NCBI RefSeq assembly: GCF_902498785.1
Contig: NZ_LR701493.1
Location: 295,459-359,458 of the forward strand
Source of the DNA: Sphingomonas sp. EC-HK361
Lineage (GTDB): Bacteria > Pseudomonadota > Alphaproteobacteria > Sphingomonadales > Sphingomonadaceae
Direction: 5' to 3'
DNA: 64,000 nt
A model generated the notes under the pieces. The model had not been told where the DNA came from. It searched no databases and worked only from the letters and a program-made list of their open reading frames with translations. The position numbers and the translations under genes are program-made. Positions 37,485-47,227 of this stretch are shown one piece after another; positions within the stretch are counted from its first letter, which is position 1, and the number at the start of each line of letters is the position of its first letter.

Positions 37485-39566
37485 CTAGAGAGCCTTTGCC
37501 CGGCGGCGGTAGGCGTGGAGCAGCGGCTCGGTATAGCCGTTGGGTTGCACCGCCCCCTCGAACACGAGCGCACGCGCGGCCTGGAAGGCGAGGCTCGTCG
37601 CTTCGTTTCCCGCCATCGCGCGGTAGAGCGGGTCGCCCGCATTCTGCGCATCGACCTTTGTGGCCATCCGGGTGAGCGCGGCGTCCACGTCCTCCGCGGT
37701 GACGACGCCGTGAGCAAGCCAGTTCGCCATGTGCTGCGAGGAGATGCGCAGCGTCGCGCGGTCTTCCATCAGGCCGATATCGTGGATGTCAGGGACCTTG
37801 GAGCAGCCGACACCCTGATCGATCCAGCGCACGACATAGCCGAGAATGCCCTGCGCGTTGTTGTTGAGTTCCTCGCGGACTTCCTCGGGCGTCCAGTTGC
37901 GTCCGATCGCGACGGGGATGTCGAGCAAAGCGTCGAGCGGAGCGACCGGTTCGCTGGCACGCTCGCGTTGGCGCTCGGCAACATCGATACGGTGGTAGTG
38001 GGTCGCGTGGAGCGTCGCTGCCGTGGGCGAGGGCACCCACGCCGTCGTCGCGCCCGACCTTGGGTGTGCGATCTTCTGATCGAGCATGTCGATCATCCGG
38101 TCGGGCGCCGCCCACATGCCCTTGCCGATCTGCGCCTTGCCGGCGAGGCCGCAGGCGAGGCCGATCTGGACGTTGCGATCCTCGTAAGCGGTGATCCAGC
38201 GCGATGCCTTCATCTCGGCCTTGCGGATCATCGGCCCGGCGCGCATCGCGGTGTGCATCTCGTCGCCGGTGCGATCGAGGAAGCCGGTGTTGATGAAGAC
38301 GATCCGGTCCTTCACCGCATGGATGCACGCGGCGAGATTGGCGGAGGTGCGGCGTTCCTCGTCCATGACGCCCACCTTGATGGTGTGGCGCGCGAGGCCG
38401 AGCAGATCCTCGACCGCGTCGAAGAGCCGGTTGGTGAAGGCGGCTTCGTCGGGGCCGTGCATCTTGGGCTTCACGATGTAGATCGAGCCGGCGCGGCTGT
38501 TGCGGCGCGCGCCGATCAGGTCGTGCAGGGCGATCAGCGACGTGACGATCGCGTCCAGGATGCCTTCGGGCGCCTCGCTGCCGTCGGGAAGCAGGACGGC
38601 AGGCGTCGTCATCAGATGCCCGACATTGCGCACGAAGAGCAGCGCGCGGCCGGGGAGGGTGAGGTCCGATCCGTCGTCGGCGGTGTAACGGCGATCCGCC
38701 GCGAGCCGCCGCGTCATCGCCGTCCCGTTCTTCTCGAAGCTGTCCTCGAGATCGCCGCGCATCACGCCGAGCCAATTGGCATAGGCGGCGACCTTGTCCT
38801 CGGCGTCCACAGCAGCGACCGAATCCTCGAGATCGACGATCGTCGTCAGCGCGCATTCGAGGATGACGTCGGCGATTCCCGCGGGATCGTCGCCGATCGG
38901 GTGGGCAGGATCGATGACGACCTCTATGTGGAGGCCGTTGTGGCGCAAGAGCAGATTTGCGCCCGCGCGGCCGACCAGTTGTGCGGGGTCGCGCAGTTCC
39001 AATTCGCCGCCCCGCCAGTCCGCCCACGAACCAGCTGCCAGCGGCACCGCCTCGTCGAGAAACGCTTTCGACCAGGCGATGACCTGCGCGCCGCGCGCCG
39101 GGTCGTAGCCTTTGCCCTTGGGCGTGCCCGGAATGGCGTCCGTGCCGTAGAGCGCATCATACAGGCTTCCCCAGCGCGCATTGGCGGCGTTGAGCAGGAA
39201 GCGCGCGTTGAGGACGGGGACGACGAGTTGCGGTCCCGCCAACGTCGCGACCTCGGCGTCGACCCCGGTCGGCGCCACCGTGAACGGCGCGGGTTCGGGG
39301 ACGAGATAGCCGATCTCACGCAAGAAGGTCTGATAGGCCGGCTGATCGATCGGCTGGCCGACGCGCTCCGCGTGCCAGGCGTCGATCTTCGCCTGGAGCG
39401 CGTCGCGCGTGGCCAGCAGATCGCGGTTCTCCGGCGCGAAACGCGCGAAGATGGCGGCGGTGCCGGCCCAGAAGGCGTCGGCGTCGATCCCCGTCCCCGG
39501 CAGCGCGCGCGTTTCGATGAACGTCGCGAGTTCGTCGGCGACGCGAAGGCCCGCGCGTGTCGTCAT
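37485..39566 (-). CDS. glcB: Malate synthase G
   Basis: 693 residues from the ATG at 39566. Signatures of isoform G include the catalytic Asp-Glu region [28 protein letters not shown], and [13 protein letters not shown]. It condenses glyoxylate with acetyl-CoA to malate in the glyoxylate bypass. Isocitrate lyase is not in the window. The length fits the G isoform (about 700), clearly longer than isoform A. Confidence 0.96.
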   Translation of the reverse strand: MTTRAGLRVADELATFIETRALPGTGIDADAFWAGTAAIFARFAPENRDLLATRDALQAKIDAWHAERVGQPIDQPAYQTFLREIGYLVPEPAPFTVAPTGVDAEVATLAGPQLVVPVLNARFLLNAANARWGSLYDALYGTDAIPGTPKGKGYDPARGAQVIAWSKAFLDEAVPLAAGSWADWRGGELELRDPAQLVGRAGANLLLRHNGLHIEVVIDPAHPIGDDPAGIADVILECALTTIVDLEDSVAAVDAEDKVAAYANWLGVMRGDLEDSFEKNGTAMTRRLAADRRYTADDGSDLTLPGRALLFVRNVGHLMTTPAVLLPDGSEAPEGILDAIVTSLIALHDLIGARRNSRAGSIYIVKPKMHGPDEAAFTNRLFDAVEDLLGLARHTIKVGVMDEERRTSANLAACIHAVKDRIVFINTGFLDRTGDEMHTAMRAGPMIRKAEMKASRWITAYEDRNVQIGLACGLAGKAQIGKGMWAAPDRMIDMLDQKIAHPRSGATTAWVPSPTAATLHATHYHRIDVAERQRERASEPVAPLDALLDIPVAIGRNWTPEEVREELNNNAQGILGYVVRWIDQGVGCSKVPDIHDIGLMEDRATLRISSQHMANWLAHGVVTAEDVDAALTRMATKVDAQNAGDPLYRAMAGNEATSLAFQAARALVFEGAVQPNGYTEPLLHAYRRRAKAL

Positions 39567-39633
39567 TCCCACCCGATTTCTCCTGTCTCGTATCAGATCA
39601 GCCTGCCTGGGGAGGGCGGCGTCCGATGCGAGA

Positions 39634-40623
39634 TCAGACGCGGACGAGCATCTTGCCGGTATTGCCGCCGGTGAACAGCCCGAGAAACGCGTCGGGCATC
39701 GCGTCGAGTCCCTCATGCACGGTTTCCTGCCGCTGGAGCTGGCCGCTCTTCAGCCAGCCGCCCATGTCACGGTAGAATTCCTCGGCGCGGTTCATGTAGT
39801 CGCTGACGATGAAGCCCTGCATCCGCACGCGGTTGCCAATCAGCCGCGCGAGATAGCGCAGTTCGGTCGGCTTGCCGTCATTGTAGATGTCGATCATCCC
39901 GCAGATCGCAAAGCGCGCGTTGGGGCGGGCGGTCGCCAGCGCGGCGTCGAGATGCTCGCCGCCGACATTGTCGAAATAGACGTCGATGCCATCGGGCGCG
40001 GACTCGGTCAGCGCCTTCACGACCGGCGTGCCCCCCTTGTAGTCGACGACCTTGTCAGCGCCGAGCGACTGGACCCACGCGCATTTGTCCGCGCCGCCCG
40101 CCGAGCCGATGACGGTCATGCCCTTGGCCTTGGCGACCTGCACGACGGTCGATCCGACCGCGCCGGCCGCGGCAGATACGAACACCGTGTCGCCGGCCTT
40201 GGCTTCGGCGACCGCGAGCAGCCCGAAATAGGCGGTCATGCCCGGCATGCCGAGCTGGCCGAGATACGCCTGGATATCGACCCCGAGATCGGGAAGCTTC
40301 TGCGCCTGCACAGCCGGCAGCACCGCCTCGTCGCGCCAGCCGAGCATGTGGAGAACCTGTGTGCCGACCGGCAGGTCCGCGCTCCTGCTCTCGACCACCT
40401 CGCCGACCGCGCCGCCCTGCATCGCCTCGCCGATCTGGAAGGGCGGGACATAGCTTTTCACGTCGTTCATCCGGCCGCGCATATAGGGATCGACCGAGAG
40501 CCAGAGATTGGCGACGCGCACCTCGCCGTCAGCGAGATCGCGCGATTCCAGATCGACCATCGCGAAATCGGTATGCTTGGGCATCCCTTGCGGGCGCGAT
40601 GCAAGGCTCCAGGCGCGGGGCAT
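39634..40623 (-). CDS. Zinc-free MDR oxidoreductase, CurA/leukotriene B4 12-hydroxydehydrogenase-like
   Basis: 329 residues from the ATG at 40623 behind AGGAGAG. The NADPH-binding motif is [26 protein letters not shown] near residue 45 and FDNVGGEHL are signatures of the LTD/CurA branch, which reduces alpha,beta-unsaturated ketones and aldehydes with NADPH. The catalytic zinc Cys is absent, as expected. It is 67 bases upstream of glcB in the same direction, perhaps by chance. Confidence 0.88.
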   Translation of the reverse strand: MPRAWSLASRPQGMPKHTDFAMVDLESRDLADGEVRVANLWLSVDPYMRGRMNDVKSYVPPFQIGEAMQGGAVGEVVESRSADLPVGTQVLHMLGWRDEAVLPAVQAQKLPDLGVDIQAYLGQLGMPGMTAYFGLLAVAEAKAGDTVFVSAAAGAVGSTVVQVAKAKGMTVIGSAGGADKCAWVQSLGADKVVDYKGGTPVVKALTESAPDGIDVYFDNVGGEHLDAALATARPNARFAICGMIDIYNDGKPTELRYLARLIGNRVRMQGFIVSDYMNRAEEFYRDMGGWLKSGQLQRQETVHEGLDAMPDAFLGLFTGGNTGKMLVRV

Positions 40624-40682
40624 GTCTCTCTCCTGACGGGATAGGTTTCGAGACTGCGGTATGGCGATCTTCGCGCGCAAAG

Positions 40683-40713
40683 AAAAGGCCCGGGCGTCGC
40701 CGCCCGGACCTTT
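40683..40713 (-). terminator. Intrinsic terminator after the DUF2171 gene
   Basis: Read on the minus strand: AGGTCCGGGCG - GCGA - CGCCCGGGCCT stem with one mismatch, then TTTTCTTT. It lies between the DUF2171 gene and the MDR gene, both on this strand. Confidence 0.65.
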
Positions 40714-40731
40714 GTCGTGGGAGTCAAGCTG

Positions 40732-40861
40732 TCCTCACCCTTCCGCGGCTTCGGGCACACATGAAAGTAATACTTTCATGGGAACCCCTCGCCGCTCCCT
40801 CCCTCTCCCAAAGGGAGAGGGAGGGGCCCACCGCCGAAGGCGGTGGGAAGGGTGAGGGCGA
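40732..40861. repeat. Palindromic intergenic repeat, family B, copy 3, with a nested palindrome
   Basis: Arms TCCTCACCCTTCCG and GGAAGGGTGAGGGCGA as in the other copies, with the CCCTCTCCC/GGGAGAGGG hairpin. Unlike them it carries an extra segment that contains CATGAAAGTA-A-TACTTTCATG, a perfect 10-bp inverted repeat at 40760-40780. Confidence 0.85.
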
Positions 40862-40865
40862 CAGC

Positions 40866-41909
40866 CTAGTAGGTGCCGGAGAAGCTCCGGTTGAGCATTC
40901 GGCCTTGCGCGTCGTCCGATCCGCGATCGCCAGCTTGTTTGTCGCCGAACATCGCCTGATTGTTCTCCTCGTCACGCCATGCGGACTGTGCCTCGGCTGC
41001 CGACTTCGTGAGCGTCACCTTGGTATCGACCTTGTCGATCCAGCGCGACGGGATCGAGTGGTGGCGGCCACCGGCATCGGCGTCGCTCTTGGTCAGCAGA
41101 ATGCGGTCGCCGCGGACCTTGTCGACGGTGCCGACATGCTCGCCGTCCGATCCGACGACGTCCATGTGCTCACTGACGCTCGACAGCGAGTCGCGCTGGG
41201 TCTGACGGCCCTGGCGCCAGGTCGAGAACTCGTTGTGGAACTTCGTCCGGTTTTCGCTGCGATACTCGTCATAGTCGCGGTCGAGCGACGCGATCTGCGT
41301 CCGGCGCCAGCTGTGATAATCGTCGTCGCGGTCGTCGCGCGAGCGATTGGCGTAATATTGATCGTCGTAGCGCGAGTCCATGTCGCGGCGGCGTTCCGCA
41401 TCCTCGTCGCCGAACCACGAGCGCACTTCGTCGCCCGCGCGCGCGAAGAAGCCACGCTCGTCATAGTCGTAGCCCTGCGGCTGGCTGCCATATTGCCGCT
41501 GCCGGTTGCCCTGGAAGCGACCGGCGCCGCTATCGCGGTCGAACCGGTTGTCGTCGTCCCAGTCGCGGCGGCTGCCGACATCCTCAAACCGGCGGCCATC
41601 GGCGCCGTAGCTGCCGTGATAGTCGCCCGAACGGTAGGTTCCGCCGCCGTAGCTGCCGTAGCGATCCGCGTCGCGACCATAGCTGCGGTCCTGGCCATAC
41701 TGGCCGCGCTGGCCGTAGCCGCGGTCGTTCTGGCCGCCCTGACGTCCTTCGTCATCGCGCCCGCGGCCATAGCCAGCCGCGCCATATTCACGCGCGCTCG
41801 ACGCGCCATATTGGCCGCCGCTGCCATAGTCGCGGCCATAATCCTGGGTTTCGCGGCGTCCGTAATAGTCGCGGTCACCGCCCTGTCGGGGATAGCGTTC
41901 ATAGCCCAT
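40866..41909 (-). CDS. DUF2171 protein with long Gly/Tyr/Arg-rich disordered N-terminus
   Basis: 347 residues. Residues 1 to about 145 are low complexity, made of Tyr-Gly, Arg-Asp-Tyr and Gly-Gln units. Next comes RSWFGDEDAERRRD, a motif seen in sphingomonad stress proteins, and LDRDYDEYRSENRTKFHNEF. The C-terminal 100 residues (MDVVGSDGEHVGTVDKVRGDRILLTK) are DUF2171, a PRC-barrel-like fold. No signal peptide. Function unknown; envelope or osmotic stress roles are guesses. An AAGGAG lies 9 bases before the ATG. Confidence 0.8.
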   Translation of the reverse strand: MGYERYPRQGGDRDYYGRRETQDYGRDYGSGGQYGASSAREYGAAGYGRGRDDEGRQGGQNDRGYGQRGQYGQDRSYGRDADRYGSYGGGTYRSGDYHGSYGADGRRFEDVGSRRDWDDDNRFDRDSGAGRFQGNRQRQYGSQPQGYDYDERGFFARAGDEVRSWFGDEDAERRRDMDSRYDDQYYANRSRDDRDDDYHSWRRTQIASLDRDYDEYRSENRTKFHNEFSTWRQGRQTQRDSLSSVSEHMDVVGSDGEHVGTVDKVRGDRILLTKSDADAGGRHHSIPSRWIDKVDTKVTLTKSAAEAQSAWRDEENNQAMFGDKQAGDRGSDDAQGRMLNRSFSGTY

Positions 41910-42164
41910 CGGTCACACTCCTTGTTTCCTGCGGGCGACCTGTCAGACGTACGTGGCCGCACGCCTGCGTCGCTGCCGTCTTCAAGGGCTGAAAAGGCTT
42001 TTCGTTCCTGTCGTTACGCCTGCGAACCTTGATTCCGTCGCAGCCTGCGTTCGGGTGGGCGCGCCGCACGAACGCGGGTTTTCGCGCGGGCGGTATCGGA
42101 CGGATATTGCAAGGGGGAGGAGAGCCGGCTAATGGCGGCGCTCCCCGGCTTTGCCGGGCCCGGC

Positions 42165-42240
42165 GGGGCCGTAGCTCAGATGGGAGAGCGCTGCAATCGC
42201 ACTGCAGAGGTCAGGGGTTCGATTCCCCTCGGCTCCACCA
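42165..42240 (+). tRNA. tRNA-Ala (anticodon CGC)
   Basis: 76 bases with a full cloverleaf: acceptor GGGGCCG/CGGCTCC containing the G3-U70 pair that identifies alanine tRNA, D-arm GCTC...GAGC, anticodon stem CTGCA/TGCAG with loop ATCGCAC (anticodon CGC, reads GCG), T-arm around GGTTCGATTC, and an encoded CCA. Confidence 0.96.
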
Positions 42241-42258
42241 CCGGCCTGCAAATCTCAA

Positions 42259-42280
42259 GTTGTCACGGTAACCTGACAAC
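42259..42280 (+). terminator. Hairpin downstream of tRNA-Ala
   Basis: GTTGTCA and TGACAAC form a perfect 7-bp stem around an 8-base loop, 19 bases after the tRNA. The tail CTTTCC is only weakly T-rich, so termination is plausible but not certain. Confidence 0.4.
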
Positions 42281-42370
42281 CTTTCCGCGAGAACGTCGTT
42301 CGTGCCCGCTTGCCAAGCGGCGATAAAGAGCGGACTCTGCCGCTGACGCTGCGATCTTGGGGACAAGGGG

Positions 42371-43327
42371 ATGGCGATGGCGACCCGGCTGGCGATCGTG
42401 CTGAGCGGAGGCGGCGCGAAAGGCGCCTTCCAGGTCGGCGCGCTCGATGCGCTCATCAACACCCACGGCGTGCGCCCGGCGATCGTCGTCGGCACATCGA
42501 CGGGCGCGATTCAGGCGCTGGCGGTCGCGCAGGACGATATTGCGGGGCTGCTCGATACCTGGCTGGGGATCCGGGGCAACCGCGACATCTACCGCGATCG
42601 CGGCGGCGTCGCGGGGTCGATCATCCTCGGTGAAAAGGCGCTGTACGACGCCGCCCCGCTGCGCCGGCTGCTGAAGGCCTTCGCCGATCCGGCAAGGCTC
42701 GCTGCATCCCCGATCGACCTGCGCCTCGGCGTCGTCAGCCTGCAATCGGGCGAATTCCGCACGATCGACAAGTCGGTGCCCGATATCCACAACTGGGTCT
42801 ACGCCAGCTGCGCGATGCCGGTGTTCTTCGATCCGCTGCAGACTAGCGACCGGCAGCAATGGGTGGACGGCGGGGTGCGCGACGTGACCCCGCTCGGCGC
42901 CGCGCTCGATCTCAACCCAACAGGCGTGCTCGTCATTCGCGCCTCGCCGGTCAGCAATCCGGCGACGACGCGGACGTTCGGCGGGCTGATCCCTATCGGA
43001 CTGCGTGCGGTGAACCTGCTCCAGTCGGAAGTGTCGCGCAACGATCTGGCCAACACCTCGCTTATCAACGACATGCTCGCGGCGCGCGACCAGATCTTCA
43101 CCGCGCTGGAGGCCACCGGCGCGACCGCGGCCGAGGCGAGCCACCTCGTCCTCCCGCTCGACCGGCAGCTGGCGAAATACCGCTTCGCGCAAGTCCGGGT
43201 GATCGAGCCGCGCGAAGAGTTTTCCGATACGCTGGAATTCGATCCGGCAAAGATCCGCCGCGCGATCGATGCGGGCCGGGCTGCCGTCGAGGCGCAGTGG
43301 ACCGCGATCCAGGCCGTCCTGCATTAG
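42371..43327 (+). CDS. Patatin-like phospholipase
   Basis: 318 residues. The patatin dyad is clear: oxyanion loop SGGGAKGAFQVG near residue 10, Ser in GTSTG near 42 and Asp in the DGG motif (WVDGGVRD). Patatins cleave acyl groups from phospholipids or other lipids. No signal peptide, so cytoplasmic or membrane-peripheral. An ATG two codons later is an equally good start. It is convergent with the kinase operon, 8 bases apart. Confidence 0.88.
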   Translation: MAMATRLAIVLSGGGAKGAFQVGALDALINTHGVRPAIVVGTSTGAIQALAVAQDDIAGLLDTWLGIRGNRDIYRDRGGVAGSIILGEKALYDAAPLRRLLKAFADPARLAASPIDLRLGVVSLQSGEFRTIDKSVPDIHNWVYASCAMPVFFDPLQTSDRQQWVDGGVRDVTPLGAALDLNPTGVLVIRASPVSNPATTRTFGGLIPIGLRAVNLLQSEVSRNDLANTSLINDMLAARDQIFTALEATGATAAEASHLVLPLDRQLAKYRFAQVRVIEPREEFSDTLEFDPAKIRRAIDAGRAAVEAQWTAIQAVLH

Positions 43328-43335
43328 GCGATGTT

Positions 43336-44370
43336 CTAAAGCGCGGCCTTCAGCGTCGCGCGGGTGCCAGCATGCGTGAAATCATATTCGACCGCTGACT
43401 GCAGGCTCTGCGCCATCGCCCGGATCAGCTTGGTGCCGACCCCGGTGCCGCGCGGGGCTGCGTCCGCGGTCATGCCGATGCCGTCGTCCTCCACCGCAAG
43501 CGCGAAGTCCTGGCCCTCGCGACGCAGCGCGACGCGCACCTCGCCGCTGCCATCAGGATAGGCGTATTTGCACGCGTTGCTGACCAGTTCGGTGACGATC
43601 ACGCCAAGCGATACCGCACGGTCGGTCGCCAGCCGGATCGGTTCGGCGGCAAGCGTCAGCGCGCGTGGCGCCTCGTCGCTCGACCAGGTCGCGCGCAGTT
43701 CGTCGACGAGCGCGGTCAGATACTCGCACATGTCCACGCCCTCGACGTCACCCGCCGTGTATAGCCGGCGGTGGACCTGCGCGATCGCGGTGATGCGGCG
43801 CTGCGAATCCTCGATCGCGAGGCGGGCCGCATCGTCGTCGATCGCGTTGGATTGCATCCGCAGGATCGCGCTGACGAGCTGGAGCGAGTTGGCTACGCGG
43901 TGGTTGACCTCGCTCAGCAGCGCTTCCAGCCGCGCATTGCTGGCGCGGAGCTGATCCTCGACGAGCAGCGCCTGGCGTTCGAGGAGATCGCGCGCGCGCA
44001 CCTGTTCGAACGCGGCGGCGAGCAGATCGAAAAAGTCGTCCCCCACCGTCTTGACCACATAGTCCGCAGCCCCTGCGCGCAGCGCCGCGATCGCGATACG
44101 GCCTTCCTCGGACCCGGTGACGTAGACGACGCTCGGCGGATCGGGGAGCGCGCGCAGGCGCTGCAGCGTCTCCAGCCCGTCCAGCCCCGGCATGTAGTGA
44201 TCGACCGCGACCAGATCGAAGCGCTCGGCACCCGCCAGCGCCAGCCCCGCCGCACCGTCCTCCGCCAGCGTGACGCGGTAGCCACGGCGCGTCAGCGCAC
44301 GCTGCGCCAGCCGCCGAAGCCCGGCGTCGTCGTCGATATAGAGGATCGAGGCGGCGCTATCCGGCATCAA
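43336..44370 (-). CDS. Receiver plus HisKA_2 histidine kinase hybrid
   Basis: 344 residues. An N-terminal receiver domain (1-125) has phosphoacceptor Asp57 in VAVDHYMPG and Lys in VVKTVG; a coiled coil (about 127-150) leads to a HisKA_2 dimerisation helix with phospho-His157 in VNHRVANSLQLV and an HATPase domain (NACKYAYPDGSG, DDGIGM). Having the receiver before the kinase means it is controlled by phosphorylation rather than by a sensor of its own. Its start overlaps the upstream regulator stop by 4 bases. Confidence 0.88.
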   Translation of the reverse strand: MMPDSAASILYIDDDAGLRRLAQRALTRRGYRVTLAEDGAAGLALAGAERFDLVAVDHYMPGLDGLETLQRLRALPDPPSVVYVTGSEEGRIAIAALRAGAADYVVKTVGDDFFDLLAAAFEQVRARDLLERQALLVEDQLRASNARLEALLSEVNHRVANSLQLVSAILRMQSNAIDDDAARLAIEDSQRRITAIAQVHRRLYTAGDVEGVDMCEYLTALVDELRATWSSDEAPRALTLAAEPIRLATDRAVSLGVIVTELVSNACKYAYPDGSGEVRVALRREGQDFALAVEDDGIGMTADAAPRGTGVGTKLIRAMAQSLQSAVEYDFTHAGTRATLKAAL

Positions 44371-44816
44371 TCCTCGGCGATGTCCGGCACCTGGATCACC
44401 GACAGGAACAGCCCGAGCTGGCGGATCGCCTGCGCGAAGCTCTCATAGTTCACCGGCTTGGTGATGTAGACGTTGCAGCCCAGATCGTAGCAGCGCTGGA
44501 TTTCCACCTTGTCGTCGGTCGTCGTCAGCACGACGACGGGCGCGCGGCGGACAGGGCCGGCGTCGGGCGCCTTGATCTTGGCGAGGATATCGGTGCCGCT
44601 CATGTCGGGCAGGTTGAGATCGAGCAGGACGAGCGCCGGGCCGTTCTTGTTGGGGCCGTCCGCCGCATTGAACAGATAGTCGAGCGCGCTCGTCCCATCC
44701 ATGAAATGCTTGATATCGTTCAGGATGCCGGCGCGACGGATGTTCTTTTCGATGAGGCGGGCATGCCCCTCGTCATCCTCGATCATCACGATGCTGACGG
44801 ACTGGTGGGTGTTCAT
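44367..44816 (-). CDS. Single-domain response regulator, Rcp1-like
   Basis: 149 residues. Receiver domain only: IEDDE pocket, phosphoacceptor Asp66 in VLLDLNLPD, Thr in VLTTTDD, Lys in ITKPVN. The long loop after helix 2 and the C-terminal extension FLSVIQVP are as in Rcp1-type regulators paired with phytochrome-like kinases. It overlaps both its neighbours by 4 bases, in the middle of a three-gene phosphorelay operon. Confidence 0.9.
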   Translation of the reverse strand: MNTHQSVSIVMIEDDEGHARLIEKNIRRAGILNDIKHFMDGTSALDYLFNAADGPNKNGPALVLLDLNLPDMSGTDILAKIKAPDAGPVRRAPVVVLTTTDDKVEIQRCYDLGCNVYITKPVNYESFAQAIRQLGLFLSVIQVPDIAED

Positions 44817-46321
44817 GACTGGACCTGTGCTGGTTCGAGGTGGACGGGAAGCGTGACGCGGAATAGCGCGCCTTCCCCAAGTTTCGATGAAAGATCGATC
44901 ACGCCGCCGAGACGATAGGCGAGCGCGCGGACGTTGGCGAGGCCGATGCCCTCGCCCGGCTGGTCCTGCGTGCCCGAGCGGCGGAACAGGTCGAAGACGC
45001 GCGCATGGTCCTTCGGGTCGATGCCGCGGCCATTGTCGTCGATCTCGTACGTGACGTGCGGCCCCAGGCGCTCCCCGCGCACCGCGATGCGCAGCGGGCG
45101 GCCGGGCTGCGCATATTTGATCGCGTTTTCGATGAGATTGGAGAAAATCTGCTCGATCGCCAGCCGGTCGGTGACGATGTGCGGCATCGCCCCCTCCATC
45201 ATGATCTCGCCGTCGCGCGTCTCGAGCTGCTGGACGAGGCTCGCGCCGATCGTCTCGACCATCGCGGCGACATCGATCGTCTCGGGGGTGAGCACACGGC
45301 GACCCTGGCGCGAAAGGCCGAGGATCGCGTTGATCAGCCGGTCCATCTTCTGCGTCGAGGTGCGGATGAAGCCGATCGCCTCGGGCAGGTCCTCGCGCGC
45401 GGCAAGCCGCGATTCCTCGTCGACGATGTGCGGTGCCTCTGCCTCCGCCCGGTCGAGAAGCGCACGTATCGCACCGGTCGCGCCGTCGAGCTCGGCGGTG
45501 AACCCCATGACGTTCACCAGCGGCGCGCGCAGATCGTGGCTGACGATATAGGCGAAGCGCTGGATCTCCTCGTTCGCGCGCGCAAGATCGGCGGTGCGCA
45601 CGCTCACCTGATCCTCGAGCGAACCGGCAAGCGTCTGAAGCTGCGCGCGCGATGCCGCCAGGCTGCGGGTATAGCGCAGCACCGTGAAGAGCGCGCCGAG
45701 AGCCACGAGGATCACGATGACCCCGGCAAGCAGGAGTACGCTGTAGAACGTCGCCGCGCTCTGCTGCGCGTCTTGGTCGCGCTTCTGCAGAAGACCGCGC
45801 TCTTGCGCCGCCATCGCGCCGAACATCGTGCGGATGGCGCGCATCCGCTGGCCGCCGACGTCGCGCTGGAACATCGCCATCGCCCCGGCAATATCGCCTG
45901 TCGCCGCCAGCGTCATCGATCGCTGGCGCGCGTCGGCGAGCGCGCCGATCATCGCTTCCGCCCGCGACAGTCTGCGCAGCTGCGCCGGATTGTCCTGAAT
46001 GAGCGCGCGCAACGCGTCGGCGCTCTCCCCCCACCCGTCGGTCGCGGCCCGATAGGTGCGCAGGAATGCCGGATCGCGCGTCAGCAGGAAACCGCGTCGT
46101 GCGGTCTCCGCCTGCTCGACCAGACGCGCGCCCTGGGTCGTCGCAAGCTCGACCTCATAGGTGTGGCTGACCCAGCGCGCATGCTCCTGATTACGGTCCG
46201 CAACCCACCAGATCGACACGCCGGCCGCAAGCAGGGCCGCAAAGCCGATGAGCAGGAAGGTGACGAGGATGCGCCCGACCCGGCCCTCATCCAATCCGAA
46301 CCTGTCCAGGAAGCTGCGCAT
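44813..46321 (-). CDS. CHASE3 sensor histidine kinase
   Basis: 502 residues. Helix 1 (about 17-40), a periplasmic CHASE3 domain (about 42-190) with QAETARRGFLLTRDPAFLRTY, helix 2 (about 192-214), then a coiled coil, a HisKA domain with phospho-His262 in VSHDLRAPLVN, and an HATPase with NLIENAIKYA and DDNGRGIDP. No receiver or PAS. CHASE3 ligands are unknown. First gene of the operon kinase, regulator, receiver-kinase. Confidence 0.92.
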   Translation of the reverse strand: MRSFLDRFGLDEGRVGRILVTFLLIGFAALLAAGVSIWWVADRNQEHARWVSHTYEVELATTQGARLVEQAETARRGFLLTRDPAFLRTYRAATDGWGESADALRALIQDNPAQLRRLSRAEAMIGALADARQRSMTLAATGDIAGAMAMFQRDVGGQRMRAIRTMFGAMAAQERGLLQKRDQDAQQSAATFYSVLLLAGVIVILVALGALFTVLRYTRSLAASRAQLQTLAGSLEDQVSVRTADLARANEEIQRFAYIVSHDLRAPLVNVMGFTAELDGATGAIRALLDRAEAEAPHIVDEESRLAAREDLPEAIGFIRTSTQKMDRLINAILGLSRQGRRVLTPETIDVAAMVETIGASLVQQLETRDGEIMMEGAMPHIVTDRLAIEQIFSNLIENAIKYAQPGRPLRIAVRGERLGPHVTYEIDDNGRGIDPKDHARVFDLFRRSGTQDQPGEGIGLANVRALAYRLGGVIDLSSKLGEGALFRVTLPVHLEPAQVQS

Positions 46322-46387
46322 ACCGGCGGCAGCGTTACGACCGAAACGATTGTTACGCCAGCGTGTCTGTCTTGATGGGGATCAATC

Positions 46388-47152
46388 TCACAGCAGGAGA
46401 TCCTGTGCGCTTTGCCGTCCGACATGGCCGCCGCCGCGCCGCCGGGCGAGCTCGGTTTCCGCGGTGAAGCGCACGTCCGCGTCGCGATCGGTGAGGAAGC
46501 CGGCAAGACTGTCGTCGCTGATCTCCGCCCAGCCCTTGCCGCGATCCGGGCCGTAGCGGACGCGCGGCAACAGCCCCGGCTCGCGCGACCAGGCAAGCAA
46601 TTGCTCGACGCTCGCCTCGTTCAGCATGTCGCGCAGGTGATGCGCGGTGACGTAGGAATCGGGGAAGGCGCGGTGCGCGGGCAGCCCGCGTTCATGCTCA
46701 AGCCCCGCGGGCTTGCGCCAGTAGCGCAGGACCTGATTGGAAAAGCTCGGCGAATCCGGCCAGAGCCTCAGCGCGCATTTCCAGGTGCAGATCCATTCGG
46801 CGCCGTGGGTGAGCGCGGGCGTGCAGAACTGCATCTCGAAATCGGCGCGGTGCGCGGCGAGCGCGAGGCGGCGCGGATACGGATCGAGGACGGGTCGCGC
46901 GACATCGATCCACCACGGGGCGTCGGCCACGTCCTCTTCGCGGATATGGTGGATCGCCTGGGTGATCGGCGGCAGCGGGCGCCCGGGGTTGACGTAGCGC
47001 GCACCGCCCTCGCCGTAGAGTTCCCACCGGCCTTCCTTGCCGAGCGCCACGTCCTGCCAGCCCACCTCGCACACAGCATGCGCGGGCGGGGCGGAACCGG
47101 TGGTTTCCAGATCGATGACCCGGATGATGCTGGGCGGAGTCGGCGGGCGCAT
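46388..47152 (-). CDS. DEDDh 3'-5' exonuclease (DnaQ-like)
   Basis: 254 residues from the ATG at 47152; an ATG at 47173 would add seven. Exo I motif IRVIDLETTGS, a middle Asp in LAAHRADFEM, and the C-terminal HxxxxD as HRAFPDSYVTAHHL fit the RNase T/DnaQ fold. The C-terminal 60 residues are an extra segment with an SREPGLLPRVRYGPDRGK motif known from small exonuclease X-type proteins. Its role could be repair or RNA trimming. Confidence 0.82.
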   Translation of the reverse strand: MRPPTPPSIIRVIDLETTGSAPPAHAVCEVGWQDVALGKEGRWELYGEGGARYVNPGRPLPPITQAIHHIREEDVADAPWWIDVARPVLDPYPRRLALAAHRADFEMQFCTPALTHGAEWICTWKCALRLWPDSPSFSNQVLRYWRKPAGLEHERGLPAHRAFPDSYVTAHHLRDMLNEASVEQLLAWSREPGLLPRVRYGPDRGKGWAEISDDSLAGFLTDRDADVRFTAETELARRRGGGHVGRQSAQDLLL

Positions 47153-47227
47153 GGCGACCCACGTGGGCACCATCGTCGGGGATTGCCAGCGAAAAGGGAA
47201 TGCTGTCCGCAATGTCGCGCGTCAAAA

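Noticed and set aside
37434-39674. 746-codon plus-strand frame opposite glcB
   Set aside because: Shadow frame of malate synthase G.
40359-42032. 557-codon plus-strand frame with hydrophobic Val/Ala runs, opposite the DUF2171 gene
   Set aside because: The hydrophobic runs are the complement of Tyr/Gly/Asp/Arg codons; the minus-strand frame has a recognisable domain and ribosome site.
41910-42164. Possible gene or riboswitch between the DUF2171 gene and tRNA-Ala
   Set aside because: No frame with a ribosome site and no structure I can match to a known riboswitch; it probably holds only promoters.
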